DNA of 64,000 bases from Hordeum vulgare subsp. vulgare (GCF_904849725.1 NC_058518.1:8700147-8764146); one strand, 5' to 3'; positions 10,464 to 21,575 are shown, counted from the first letter of the stretch. The notes: generated from the letters alone by a model not told the origin. Numbers and translations: made by a program.

Positions 10464-10839
10464 TGAGTCTTGCACAAAATTCCTCGATACCCATGCTTGA
10501 GACTCTCTTGGCTAATGTGTACTGTAGCAGGCACAATGATGGGCAGAAATGACGCCTCGATCGGTGCGCACACTAACCCCACTTATCATAACTGTTGTTG
10601 CTCCGAGAACACATGCACCGTCGAACTATATGATGAACGGTTGAGATCGTGGGTCGACTGCAACTCCTTTGCTCTAAATAAGAGGATAAATGGCTATAAA
10701 CAAGAGGATAAAGGGGTGTAAATCTCAAATCTCTTCTTCCATTTCCAAATTCCACAACCGAAACGCTGCCGTTGCGCCCATCTTCTCCATGAGAACTCAA
10801 ATCGCCCTTGGCCCATTGCTGCCATGGCTGAAGACAAGA
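10464..10839. other. Intergenic, nothing recognised
   Basis: I see no coding motif or repeat structure here. Short open frames lack any family signal. Confidence 0.35.
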
Positions 10840-11480
10840 CATGTGGAATGGATTTGAAGAAGAAGAAAAAGACAAGGAAGTGCTCGGCTTCATCCGTTTC
10901 TGCCTCCGCCTGGCTGGATCCAGGGCTACTGGTTGTCGTCTAAAGAGACGGAGGAGACAATCCTCCAACTCGTCGCTGATGGACTCCGTCCGATGGAGGG
11001 GGTGGAGGTTTCCAGCCGCCAGCAAACTGGAGCCCATCCCAAATCAAGATGTCCGGGTACTCCTTATTTTTCACCTCGAAAAAGGATTCTAAATGCCGCC
11101 ATGCTCGTTTTTCAGATCCTTCCTTAGGTATTAGGACACTATGACACTTGGCTTCACCACTTGCCCCCAAATGCCATCACATATCTCTCCATCTATGTTT
11201 CTCTTTGCGAATGTTTCATTGGTACTGACCCACAAACATATTTTTTGGTGTAGATATCACATCGTAAAGAAACCGGACTTAGACGGGCCAAAAATTGAAC
11301 CTGATATAGTTATGTGATGGGTTAGGAATACAAGTAGAGAATTCCGCAACTTACTTTAACATGAAGTTTGTCGACACAATAAAGGGTGGTAGGGAACTGA
11401 ATTCCGCCACGCATCAGATTTTGAAGGACAAAAACCAAGTGTGTGTAGCAGAGATTTTCTGCGGCCTCGGGTGGAGCTGG
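10840..11480 (+). pseudogene. Degenerate gypsy-type gag-like (Transposase_28) fragment
   Basis: Pieces resembling the plant 'putative gypsy type transposon' domain occur in order but in different frames: YWLSSKETEETILQLVADGL (about 10,929), PIPNQDVRVLLIFHLEKGF then MPPCSFFRSFL (about 11,035-11,127), LHHLPPNAITYLSIYVSLCE (about 11,155-11,215) and YFNMKFVDTIKGG (about 11,355). The order and the aromatic/proline pattern fit the family. Multiple frameshifts and stops show it is dead. The upstream polyprotein context is missing. Confidence 0.5.
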
Positions 11481-11783
11481 TGATCTAGAGGAGGGCGCAG
11501 AAGATCCCGAGCCATGTTGTCGATCCACCAGAGGCCGATCGTGAGGTGATGATGGTGTGGACCCAGCCAAATCGTCACTGGATCCCGAGCTGGCCGACTG
11601 GGCAGGATCAGCGCCAAACTCCGCGCCGGTCTCCTGTCGGTTGGGATGGTCGGCCTCGTGTAGTGGCGGCGCCCATCTGCAGGCCGCGGGCCAGATGTTG
11701 CATCCGGGCCAGTAGATGTGTGCCGGGTGGTGGGTCGCTGCGGGTGCCCCACGCGGGCGACGCGGTTCCTAGCGCACTAACGC

Positions 11784-12115
11784 GGCAAAATTGACAAAAA
11801 TGACCCCTGGGACGAAAGAACTCACGGATTGACCCCTCGGGAGAAATAATTTACCGGCCTGACCCTTTTGTGTGGCGCCCGATACCTCGGCGCCACACTG
11901 TACTGTGTGACGCCTAGGGGTTAGGCGCCACACCCCCGACCATGTGGCAGGGAGGGCCCCACCCCCCAGGCAGTGTGACGCCTAAGCCTCAGGCGTCACA
12001 CATTGTAATGTGTGGCGCCTGACCCTTAGGCGCCACACACTGACTTACAGGGCCACGGGCCACCCCCCTCCCCACCCCCCTCCCCACCCCCCTCCCCACC
12101 CCCTCCCTCATTCAA
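11784..12115 (+). repeat. MULE terminal inverted repeat, left
   Basis: About 332 bp, matching the reverse complement of 17,004-17,334 with scattered mismatches. It contains nested palindromes built on TGTGGCGCC and its inverse, and ends in a (CCCCTCCCCAC)n tract with about four units here. Confidence 0.92.
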
Positions 12116-12249
12116 ACAGAAACTTCCATTACGGCGGCTGGCTCTCATCCCCTCCCTAATCCCCTCCCCAATCTCCTTCAGATCTGAGGATTTCTTCCTT
12201 GGATTGATCCCCCAAGGTAATGTCCTCCCCCATCCCTTCCCTTTCCCAT

Positions 12250-12900
12250 CCTTCTATCCAATTTTATTATGTTTTGGTTGAGTAGATTGATTTTAGTAGA
12301 TTGATTTGAGTAGGTTCTTAGGATTTGACTAGTTAGGATTTGGTTGAGTATATGAGTAGTTAGTAGTTAGTAGTAGTAGTAGGTATAGGAATTGCATTAG
12401 GTTTTGGTTTTGGTTGAGTATATGAATAGTGAGTAGTAGTAGTAGTTAGTAGTAGAGGTAGGTATATGAATTGTATTAGGTTTTGACTAGTTAGGATATG
12501 AGTTAGGATTTGACTAGTTAGTATATGAGTTAGGATTTGCATTAGGTTTTAACTAGTTAGGATATGAGTTAGGTTTTGACTAGTTAGGATATGAGTTAGG
12601 ATTTGCATTAGGTTTTTAACTAGTTAGGATATGAGTTAGGTTTTGACTAGTTAGGATATGAGTTAGGATTTGACTAGTTAGGATATGAGTTAGGATTTGC
12701 ATTAGGTTTTAACTAGTTAGGATATGAGTTAGGTTTTGACTAGTTAGGATATGAGTTAGGATTTGACTAGTTAGTTGAGTATATGACTAGTTAGTAGTTA
12801 GTAGTAGTAGTAGTTAGTAGTAGTAGGTATAGGAATTGCATTAGGTTTTGGTTTGTAGTTAGTGGTAGTAGTTAGTATTAGTAGTAGTTCATATGAGTAT
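12250..12900. repeat. Minisatellite of the MULE subterminal region
   Basis: The words GACTAGTTAGGATATGAGTT and AGGATTTGCATTAGGTTTT recur at a period of about 26-28 bp between 12,480 and 12,775. They are flanked by TAGTAG-rich runs. On the minus strand this lies downstream of the transposase stop. Confidence 0.85.
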
Positions 12901-12985
12901 ATGAGTCTTACATAGTGGAGTTTCATTGTCATAAAGCGCGGAACCAAACAAGGTTCAACAACACATAGATTACAAGCATCCGGCT

Positions 12986-15900
12986 CTATTGGGTCGAGCA
13001 AGGCCCCTTACCCTTCTTCTTCTTCCTCTCTTCTTCCTCTTCCTCTTCCCTTTTGCGCAGTTTTGAAGCCTCTTCCTTAACCCTCTCCGTGAAGCGCTGA
13101 TGCTCCCGCTCTCTCTTTGCTGCGGCCTCTGCCAACATCTTCTTAAAGTTAGCTTCATATTCTTTTTTACGTTTCTCTAGCGTCTTCCTGTCATTCTCCT
13201 TTATCCTAGCCTCATATCGCTTATGCTCAAGGAACATTTGCCACTCCTCATCCCTCTTTGCCTTATCCTCCTCATCCTTCTTCTTTCGCGCTTCCGCTGC
13301 ATCCTCCTCTCTCAACTTCTTTGCAGCCCTATCCATCAACAGCTGCTCCTCACTGGCTGCATCCTTCTCCTCCCCCCACTCCGCTTTTGCCTTGTTCGGC
13401 TGAGAAGCGGCCATACCTACAAAACAGGCATCATAGCTCATAGTTAGTAAAATAACACACAAAGGAGCATCAAAAACAACATGATAAAGATAAGTGAAAT
13501 ATGTGACATACGGAAATGGTCCTTGTAGGTATCCACGCATACCAATCCTAGTAAGTCCACCACCTATCCCACCACTGCCTCTAGCACCACCACGACCTAT
13601 CCCACCCCTGCCTCTAGCACCACCACGACCTATCCCACCACTGCCTCTACCACCACCACTTCCTCTAGTAGCACGTCCTCTAGTAAGCCCAAGTCGGCTA
13701 GGAACACGTTGAGTAGGAACTTGTTGGCTCGTGCTTCCTTGACCCGTCCCTTGTTGGCTCGTGCTTCCTTGACCCGTCCCTTGTTGGCTTGAACTTGGTT
13801 GGCTAGGACTTGGTTGGCTAGGACTTGGTTGGCTTGACCTGGAATCATTGTTTTTGGACTTCTTCTTTCGCGCTGTACACCTTCTTCTGTTGTGCCCTGT
13901 TACACCGCAATCTCCACATTGTGATCTCTCAGTAGGCTCTTGGAATTGGTTGTTCCCCATTTCTCTGCCACCACCATGGCCCCATCCATCCATGTCTCCT
14001 CTAAAACGCTTTGTCTTTCGTCTTCCCAGTTTCACAACCTTCCACTCTGGGTCGGGCCATAGTTGTACTCCATGATACTCCGGCCATTGTGATTGGTCAA
14101 AGTATGGTTCAAATCTAGGAGCCCATGTATGCTTCGTGGTCATGATCGAGAACTCGGACTCCCTCACGGTTAGTGGATGGTTGACGTCCACATTCCTACT
14201 GCGAGCTGCCGTGTACAAATGCGAGCATGCGAGATGAAGCAACCTTGGTCTCCCACAAGAGCAATCACACAAGGATAAAGAAACCTTGAACGCCCTGTTT
14301 CCGTGTTGCTGGCCATCGTTTGTCGTTCCTCCGGGCTCATTCACTTCGTATGTCCAATCCTCGTTGTTGTACAGGGTAGCCGTTTGGGTGTCAGCCTTCC
14401 GTGATTGAAATACCATCCATTTGTCAACCTTTGGTGGAAACTGGTACTTATACTTTTTCTTGTTCTCTCCCGCAATCTGATCATCTGTTTCTTGTGAATA
14501 CTTTAGAAAGTATGCTCTCAACTTGTCGAATGTGTATTGAACTATTGCCGTCACCGGCAACGCACGGACACCCTTCAACACCCGGTTGAAGCATTCTGCC
14601 ATGCTACTGGTCATTTGACCATATCTTCGGCCATCTTCGTCATAAGCTCGTGCCCACTTGGCCGGAAGTTCAATGTGCCTGTTAAGAAACTCAAGCCCAC
14701 CTGCATCAAGTTTTTTGTTTACAAGCAAAGCATTGTACAATCTTGCAAATCGTTTGTCAGAAAATGCTTGACAACAATCCTGAAGATCATCCGCCAACTC
14801 CTTGCTACCACATGCCCGGTAGAAGTTTGCACAGAAATGCCTCATGCACCATCGATGATGCAAAGGAGCATGGCCGGGAATGACAATGTCAACCGCGTTA
14901 AGTATGCCTTGATGACGATCCGATATGACACATATTTCCCTCTCAAACGGTAATACCTTGGTTCTCAAAATATGCAAGAACCATTCCCAGTTAACATTGT
15001 TCTCTGTCTCAACCAAAGCAAAAGCCAAAGGCATCAACCGGTTATTGGCATCACTTGCTATTGCAACCAACAAAGTGCCCTTGAATTTTCCGGTCAAAAA
15101 CGTGCCATCGATGGAGATGACAGGACGACAGTGCTGGAAAGCGCTCACACATTGCTCAAATGCCCAAAATGCACGGCCAAATATGCGAACCCTATTTCCA
15201 TTCTTAATCCTTGTTTTCTCCCCATACGGCTCGACCACATGAACCATGCCCGGGTTAGTGTGGGCAATAGCTCCCAACAACCTAGGTATGCGGTTGTATG
15301 CTTCCTCCCAATCACCATACAACATCTTGAATGCGGCTTGCTTTGCTTTCCATGCCTTACCATATTTCACCTCGTAGTGAAAGAGGGCTTTCACAAGGTC
15401 TTGTACGCTTTTTATGCTCATTGTAGGAAGAGAGGAGATGGAGTTGGAAAGCCTATAAGCGATGAACTCGGAGGTTAGTTGTCTATGGCTTTGCGACGAT
15501 AGGGCACCATCAACCCTCTTGCCTTGACACATGTGAGGCATACAACTGACAATGTTCCATCCTGGCCCTCCTTTCCATGGTCTTGCACGGACAATCCAAG
15601 GACAACCTCTATCCTCACAAGCAACCGTGTAACGCAGCTTCATGTTTGAATGAACAACTTTGTGTGGCCTGTAATGCATAACAGAATATTCATCCAACCA
15701 CATCTTCAGTTCAAAGAATGTTTCGAACTTTGACCCCGGCAAAATAATATTCTTCCCATGTGTGTCCCGATGAGAAGGTGGCCTAACTCCAAACAATATG
15801 CCTTCGCCTCCGTCAACCACGGCTTCATCCGCAAGGCTAAGATCCTCGAACAATGGTGTCCGGTGATCACGCTTTAATACCTTCGTGAAAGCTTCAGCCT

Positions 15901-16555
15901 CCTTTGCCGTGAACCCTTCCTCATCAACTTCTTCATCGGGACCCTCATCGTCAGACTCAGAGGCATACCCACGTGAGTACGGAATGGAATGGTCCATTGT
16001 CTCTTGCAAATTATATTTGTCCAAATCACCAAGATTGTTGTCATGAAGAACATTACCATCATCATAGTGCTCATAATTAGCCTCTACCAATGGTTCATGT
16101 TCAATGTTGACCTCTTCGTTAGCCTCATACACACAAGAAAGAGGTTCAATGCTGGCCTCTTCGTTGATGGTTGCAGGAATAGCTTCAACAATCGAAGAGG
16201 AAACCCGGTTCAAATCCAACAAGTTAGGAACATTTGTTTTCATGGCAAATAACTCTAGAGCCTTGTCTAGTGATTCGGCCACCGTATCCTTGTATGCAAG
16301 CCAACGTTGCTCGGAGTTGACACGCATGGTCTTCCAACGAATGTGCATTCCGAATCCCACATTATGCCTACCAGCAAACTCAACTACATCACTAGGGTCC
16401 ATCCAATTCAAATCCTTTCGGACTTGTTCCAACAATTCAGCATAGCTAGGACACAAATCGAACACCATGTCAAGCTCATCCGGGTCCGGATCAATATTGC
16501 CTTTTAAAAAGGCATCCTTGTCCACGTGATGAATATAAACACATGTTCTTCCCAT
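12986..16555 (-). CDS. MULE transposase with SWIM finger and C-terminal coiled coil
   Basis: The frame is open for 1,195 residues from an upstream ATG at 16,573. I prefer the start at 16,555 because TTGTTTAG directly before GTATGGGAAG looks like a splice acceptor. Numbering from 16,573: a PB1-like N-terminal segment (about 8-105), an acidic stretch (135-255), the MuDR N-terminal domain (about 276-350) and the MULE transposase core with candidate catalytic D489 (SIDGTF), D552 (SDRHQG) and E660 (MAECFN). A SWIM finger (CDCSC...CSH, 769-785) and a zinc knuckle CX2CX4HX4C (886-899) follow, then SQPSPSQ/TGQGSTSQ repeats, an RGG-like tract and a Glu/Lys/Arg coiled coil to the end. A 126-nt in-frame candidate intron (13,542-13,417, GTATGC...TTTTGTAG) would remove a hydrophobic segment before MAASQ. 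The enzyme would cut and rejoin element ends in the nucleus. Confidence 0.9.
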   Translation of the reverse strand: MGRTCVYIHHVDKDAFLKGNIDPDPDELDMVFDLCPSYAELLEQVRKDLNWMDPSDVVEFAGRHNVGFGMHIRWKTMRVNSEQRWLAYKDTVAESLDKALELFAMKTNVPNLLDLNRVSSSIVEAIPATINEEASIEPLSCVYEANEEVNIEHEPLVEANYEHYDDGNVLHDNNLGDLDKYNLQETMDHSIPYSRGYASESDDEGPDEEVDEEGFTAKEAEAFTKVLKRDHRTPLFEDLSLADEAVVDGGEGILFGVRPPSHRDTHGKNIILPGSKFETFFELKMWLDEYSVMHYRPHKVVHSNMKLRYTVACEDRGCPWIVRARPWKGGPGWNIVSCMPHMCQGKRVDGALSSQSHRQLTSEFIAYRLSNSISSLPTMSIKSVQDLVKALFHYEVKYGKAWKAKQAAFKMLYGDWEEAYNRIPRLLGAIAHTNPGMVHVVEPYGEKTRIKNGNRVRIFGRAFWAFEQCVSAFQHCRPVISIDGTFLTGKFKGTLLVAIASDANNRLMPLAFALVETENNVNWEWFLHILRTKVLPFEREICVISDRHQGILNAVDIVIPGHAPLHHRWCMRHFCANFYRACGSKELADDLQDCCQAFSDKRFARLYNALLVNKKLDAGGLEFLNRHIELPAKWARAYDEDGRRYGQMTSSMAECFNRVLKGVRALPVTAIVQYTFDKLRAYFLKYSQETDDQIAGENKKKYKYQFPPKVDKWMVFQSRKADTQTATLYNNEDWTYEVNEPGGTTNDGQQHGNRAFKVSLSLCDCSCGRPRLLHLACSHLYTAARSRNVDVNHPLTVRESEFSIMTTKHTWAPRFEPYFDQSQWPEYHGVQLWPDPEWKVVKLGRRKTKRFRGDMDGWGHGGGREMGNNQFQEPTERSQCGDCGVTGHNRRRCTARKKKSKNNDSRSSQPSPSQPSPSQPSSSQQGTGQGSTSQQGTGQGSTSQQVPTQRVPSRLGLTRGRATRGSGGGRGSGGIGRGGARGRGGIGRGGARGSGGIGGGLTRIGMRGYLQGPFPYVTYFTYLYHVVFDAPLCVILLTMSYDACFVGMAASQPNKAKAEWGEEKDAASEEQLLMDRAAKKLREEDAAEARKKKDEEDKAKRDEEWQMFLEHKRYEARIKENDRKTLEKRKKEYEANFKKMLAEAAAKREREHQRFTERVKEEASKLRKREEEEEEERKKKKGKGPCSTQ

Positions 16556-16599
16556 ACCTAAACAACAAAACATAGAACCTTTTTATGAGCAATCATACA

Positions 16600-16770
16600 A
16601 TTACAATAACCATAGCCTAACTTCCAAATAACCCTAACCCCCTCATAACCCTAACACAACCAAACATCCCTAACCCTAGCCTAACCCTAGCCTAACCCTA
16701 GCCTAACCCTAAAACAACCATAATGCACACATCCAAACAACCCTAATCCTAACCCCATCATACCCCTTAT
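16600..16770. repeat. Telomere-like CCCTAA/CCCTAGCCTAA repeats in the MULE
   Basis: CCCTAGCCTAA occurs three times in tandem near 16,670-16,710, surrounded by several CCCTAA and CCCTAAC units. On the minus strand this is just upstream of the transposase gene and reads TTAGGG-like. Confidence 0.8.
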
Positions 16771-17003
16771 CCTAACATACAAACAAATAAAACAATATGA
16801 TATACATCCCACATTTCATGAAAAACTAGGGTTTCCTCAAATTTGCAAAAAAAAAAGAACACAAAAGATTTTCCTTTGGATGAGAATGAGGGGAGAGGTG
16901 GGGATTACCTTAGGGGAGTGATTGGACAACAAATGCCCGCTCCAAACCTTCAGATTTGGTGATGTAGAGAAGGATTTGAGGGAGGGGGCAGTGGCTGGGA
17001 GAG

Positions 17004-17334
17004 GGGCCGGGGGAGGGGAATGAGGGAGGGGGTGGGGAGGGGGGTGGGGAGGGGGGTGGCCTGTGGCCCTGTAAGTCAGTGTGTGGCGCCTAAGGGTCAG
17101 GCGCCACACATTACAATGTGTGACGCCTGAGGCTTAGGCGTCACACTGCCTGGGGGGTGGGGCCCTCCCTGCCACGTGGTCGGGGGTGTGGCGCCTAACC
17201 CCTAGGCGTCACACAGTACAGTGTGGCGCGAGGTGTCGGGCGCCACACAAAAGGGTCAGGCCGGTGAATTATTTCTCCCGAGGGGTCAATCCGTGAGTTC
17301 TTTCGTCCCATGGGTCATTTTTGTCAATTTTGCC
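17004..17334 (-). repeat. MULE terminal inverted repeat, right
   Basis: This is the inverse copy of 11,784-12,115, with the same nested TGTGGCGCC palindromes. It ends ...TTTTGCC directly before the CACTAACGC duplication. Confidence 0.92.
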
Positions 17335-17599
17335 CACTAACGCCCTGCTGCTGTGCCGATCCCGAGTGGGATTCTCTGCTGGACTATTGCAGCACCGATC
17401 CTGAGGAGGATCTGCTCCCTAGTGTGGGACACATAAAATGTGAGGCTGTGGGGTTATTTTCTTCATTGTTTTTACTAATTTATGCACAATTTTCTCCATT
17501 TGTATTATCTGTATCATCACAAGGCTCATGTAGACAATTATGAGAGTTAGCCAAACATTGATCATCACAATCATTTCCCCCTTGATGAAGACCGTTGAG

Positions 17600-17870
17600 A
17601 TTAGATGGCAGGAGTAGAATTTCTTCGCGAAGAAGAGCACCGGCATTGGGATGAAGATTAGTGAAGGTAAATTTAGTTTCATCAAAAAGAACATCCCGAG
17701 AGATGTAGACAGGACAGTGGAAACATCAAGGCACTTAACACCTTTATGTTGAGCGCTATAACCAAGAAAAACACAATGCTCAAAACAAAACATAAGTTTG
17801 TGGTTGTATGGGTGAGGATTTGGCCAACAAGCACATCCAAACACACGAAGAGATATGTAACTGGTTTGGT
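17600..17870 (-). pseudogene. Copia polymerase fragment
   Basis: Minus-strand sequence YISLRVFGCACWPNPHPYNH ... CVFLGYSAQHKGVKCLD (17,859-17,730) is the conserved junction between copia integrase and reverse transcriptase. Downstream residues then run out of frame. The fragment has neither LTRs nor other domains nearby, so it is an isolated relic. The open frame extends upstream to 18,045 through proline-rich residues. Confidence 0.75.
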
Positions 17871-18092
17871 TTGAAGGAGTCTTTTCATGGGAGTTTCGAG
17901 CGGATCGTGGCGTCGATGTGACCATGCATCGGGCAAGGGTGGCACCTGGAGGGGGAGGCGTCTGGATGGAGGCAGCGAAAGGAGAAGCCCATGGGGGCGA
18001 ATCGGCGAGGGAAAGGAGGCACGGAGAAAGGGCGGGTCCTGACATTTCGGGGGCCCATGGTGAAATTAAAATTTAGGGGCCCTTAGTATAAA

Positions 18093-18121
18093 CTAGTTTA
18101 ATGCCCGTGTGTTGCCACGGG
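18093..18121 (-). mobile_element. Helitron-like 3' terminus
   Basis: On the minus strand the sequence CCCGTGGCAACACACGGG forms a hairpin followed by CATTAAACTAG and then T. This is the hairpin-spacer-CTAG layout of a Helitron 3' end. The body would extend to higher coordinates. I could not locate the 5' TC end. Confidence 0.5.
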
Positions 18122-20481
18122 ATAATAAAATATAGTTAGAAAACAATTGCTCCAATTGAGAAATGTTTGTTGAACTTGATGTCATGATTCTCTCTCATGC
18201 CCCTACTCCTTGGCAATAATTGTCTTCATAATCATCTACTCATTTAAATAAAACATTCCTCCTCATCCCTCCTTCCATTCATCTCCATTCTCACGGCCGT
18301 CTGATCCTTCTTTTTAAAATTGTATATTTCTACAGATTTTTTTATTGATTTAAAACATTCTTTTAGTTTCTTGTTTTGCCATTTGTCTGAACATTCTTTA
18401 AGTATTTTGTTAGTAGTCTTCTCTCAATTCTTTAAGTATTTTGTTGGTTACCTTTTAATACACAAGGAGTGATGGTGCACTAAAAATTTCATATTATAAA
18501 TAATGAAAAGATGCATGTAGCTCAATTGTTACAAAGCAACTCTTATGTGATCAAAGAAATAAAAATAAAAATAAATATGGTGTATGGTTAAGATAATCAA
18601 ACTTAAACAAATACATAAATAACAAAAATCCCCCCTTCCAACACGTCCAATGTGTGTTCCATAAACATTCAGAGAGCACATAATAATCACATAATGCACC
18701 TTTATCAAAATTAGGAAATATTCATAGAAAATTACAGCTAAAACCCTAACACATTGTTAGAAGCTTACACATAAAAACGAGTGAATGACTCAAAAAATGT
18801 GAACTGGATCAAATTTTGTTAAGTGGTGCATAATGCACCTTCACCACACTTATTTATATATCAAATTTTGTTAATTGGTGCATAATGCACCTTCACCACA
18901 CTTATTTATATATCGTGCTAGTTAAGAAAATTGGTGCAAGTTTTTTCTTCACGTGAGAGAAAAGGTATATTACGAAAAGGCTGACTCCTGCATACAACAC
19001 ATAGCCATTCATAATGTTGGTCACCCCATAAGTGAAAAAATACGCATGAAAAAAAACACATGACATTGTTGCATATTGCATATCGTGAACTATGGCTTGG
19101 CTAAAATGACATGGACAAATGTTTTGAAGCCACCTCCCACGCATCCCATCTAGAGCATCAAACACTCAAGAATCATGGTTCCTCCTGCCAAACAAACAAA
19201 ATCTAATAAGCGCATCTAACATATCTAAAATCAGACCATAGGGAAAACCTTCTTCAGCCCACCCTTGAAAAATACTTTGACTAAAAATAATCCAATGCAA
19301 TTTGTCAACTTGAAACGTCCTAATTAGAAAATCTCTATTGGGAAAGTGTAATCATACTCAAAGATGCAGTAATTTCATGTAAACGTGTAAACAAATGGAA
19401 AAATGGAAAAAATACAGTTGTGAAATTTCATGGTTCAAAGAAACATGTAAACGTAATCATACCCATTAGGAAAGCTCCAGCAAGTGCAACAAATGAAAAA
19501 AAATACAATTGTGTAGAAGATTCAAACTTTACGGTTTTGAAGAGCCTTCAAGAGTTCCAAACATGTTGTTTCTAACAGGAACAAAATAAAAGTGAACTAC
19601 ACTTCAGAAAAAACAACAATCTTGCATTGTTCTCATACCATGAGTTGGGCGATAGAAACAAGTATCTTGAGTACTAATAATTGTAACTCAAAGAAAACTA
19701 ATATTTCTAGTCATTAATATGGTCTATCAGGGCTTAATAATATTTTCCTCAAAGCAAGCACACTGGTTCTCATCCTTTGAGAGGAATCTGCAATGGCAGT
19801 GTGTTCTACTCGCTCCCCACATATGGTTGCTCTGTAAGAATGATCAAATCAAAGTCAATTGTATGGATCCGAGAGATTATGATTAGTCTACATGCATTTG
19901 GGAAAATAGTGTAGCTAAACCGATCATCAATTACCTATTCTTGAGTACCCTACGCCAAATGACAAGTTATCGGAACATGAAAACAACAGTACGAACGAAA
20001 GGGTCGGGTCCTTGTGGTCCTCCTTTCCCATCCAATAAGCTATTAAGTCGCATCGCCGCTATTCATCGAAGTAGCTAGGACGAGACCTGTGCGACAACAA
20101 CGTACAGGTCGGCGCTTGTGATGACACATGACAGGAAATTTAGCTTCACATTCATCAATTGGAGGGACATCCAAATAAACATCATGTTATGACAAAGAGA
20201 ATATAAAGGTACATAGTAGAGTAGAGCACCCATTTATTAAAAAAATCATGTCAAACTTTAATAACTTCTATATATGTGAACATGTCATTGAGAGCGGCTC
20301 GATGAAAATCAGGGGCAACTCTGGTGTTAATGAGGACGATAACATCACTCAGAAAAACCTCCTAACAGACTTAACACTATCATCTAAATAACTGTGAATC
20401 ATCATACTTAACAAACTGATATCTCTCGTGTGTCACTCATTATTTAGATAGTGAAGATTTGCATCACTGATTCTTTGTTGG
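18122..20481. other. AT-rich non-coding stretch
   Basis: No open frame shows a family signal. It may be the body of the Helitron-like element whose 3' end is at 18,093. A tandem duplication is listed separately. Confidence 0.4.
18809..18912. repeat. 52-bp tandem duplication
   Basis: Two copies (18809-18860 and 18861-18912) share TGGTGCATAATGCACCTTCA, a short palindrome around TGCAT, and differ at one or two positions. Confidence 0.88.
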
Positions 20482-21575
20482 GTGAAGTGCAGTATTTACC
20501 AAACAACTAACCAGTATTGCAACTGTTTTAGTTTGGACTCAATTTTTTTGTTTGACTCTAGAGATCCTTCGCCTGCCCAAGACTGCCTCTTCAGCTATAT
20601 AAGAGAAGATCACTTGGACGAGCATATGCTTAGTTGCTTAGGCATAAGGGGAAATCTATATCAATTGTGTCGCAGGTTGGATGAAAAAAGCAGCAGTGTG
20701 GTTGCGCATTGTGACCCGAAGGCGGCGAGTCCGACGGAAGCACAATGCGGGCGATTGGCCGCCGTGTCTGGTCCACGCGCCACTGAGTCGGAGTCAACGC
20801 CACTGCCCCATTAGCACGTCCGCTCCACTGCCGCCGTTGTTGTCAGCACGAGATGAAGATGACAGGGGGTGACCAAGTCCCCGTCAGCACGCACCAGCGG
20901 GAGGCACGAAGTCATCGTCCGCTCCACTACCGTTGCTGCTGCCAGCGCGAGATGAGAACACAATTTTTCATCGTCCTATGTTCCTTACTCTTGACCTATC
21001 TATCAAAAAAAATCGCCATACCTTAGATGTTGACTACTGTATGCCAAACATAGTAGGTTCAAAACGCCATAATTGGGACTCTTAGTATCTACTGATAGTT
21101 CCAGCTTGTTTTGAAGTTTCAGCTTTACAATCATGCAATCCCTCTGATCCAAAAGAAGTGGCGTGGTTTTAGTTGGGAGTAGGTGATAACAATGCTTTAT
21201 ATGTTGTTTGCTTAGTGTCACACAAATACCACGACACTAATTATTTAAAAGAAGGGTATCCATTGGAAAATGACATTTGGACTTCTTTAGCAATAAGAAC
21301 ATGTGTTGAACCGGAAACAGAATATAGGAAAATTCCGAAATTTATAGTATAAAATCAGTTACCTCGAACCATATGTACTTCAAGCTGTAACACTCATAAG
21401 AAAATGGAAGACGATATTCTGTAGTTATAGAATGGGTGTCCCTTGATAAAGCAAGCGAATGAAACATTTTATCATCGGAACAAACTTGCCTTGTGATAGG
21501 AATAGTGATAGATGGAAATACTGACATGCGTAGATAAAAAAATATAATAGAGGCATACTTATATCCTTCAAGAAT
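20482..21575. other. No recognised gene
   Basis: A 110-codon frame opens at 20,482 (plus) but has no recognisable motif and overlaps GC-rich sequence at 20,680-20,950. The rest is AT-rich with nothing identified. Confidence 0.3.

Larger units (their letters stand above)
11784..17334 (-). mobile_element. Mutator-like element, structurally complete
   Basis: A 5,551-bp element bounded by terminal inverted repeats of about 330 bp that start GGCAAAATTGAC. A perfect 9-bp duplication, CACTAACGC, lies at 11775-11783 and 17335-17343. A single long transposase gene is encoded on the minus strand. Internal minisatellites lie between each inverted repeat and the gene. All parts expected of an autonomous MULE are present, and the terminal repeats differ at few positions, which suggests recent activity. 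It inserted next to degenerate retroelement DNA. Confidence 0.93.

Noticed and set aside
10573..11037. A 154-codon minus-strand frame
   Set aside because: It is the antisense of the plus-strand gypsy-type gag remnant and has no motif of its own.
12986..13416. The coiled-coil tail as an unrelated downstream gene
   Set aside because: It is in the same frame and within the MULE borders, with a plausible in-phase intron; a separate promoter is not visible.
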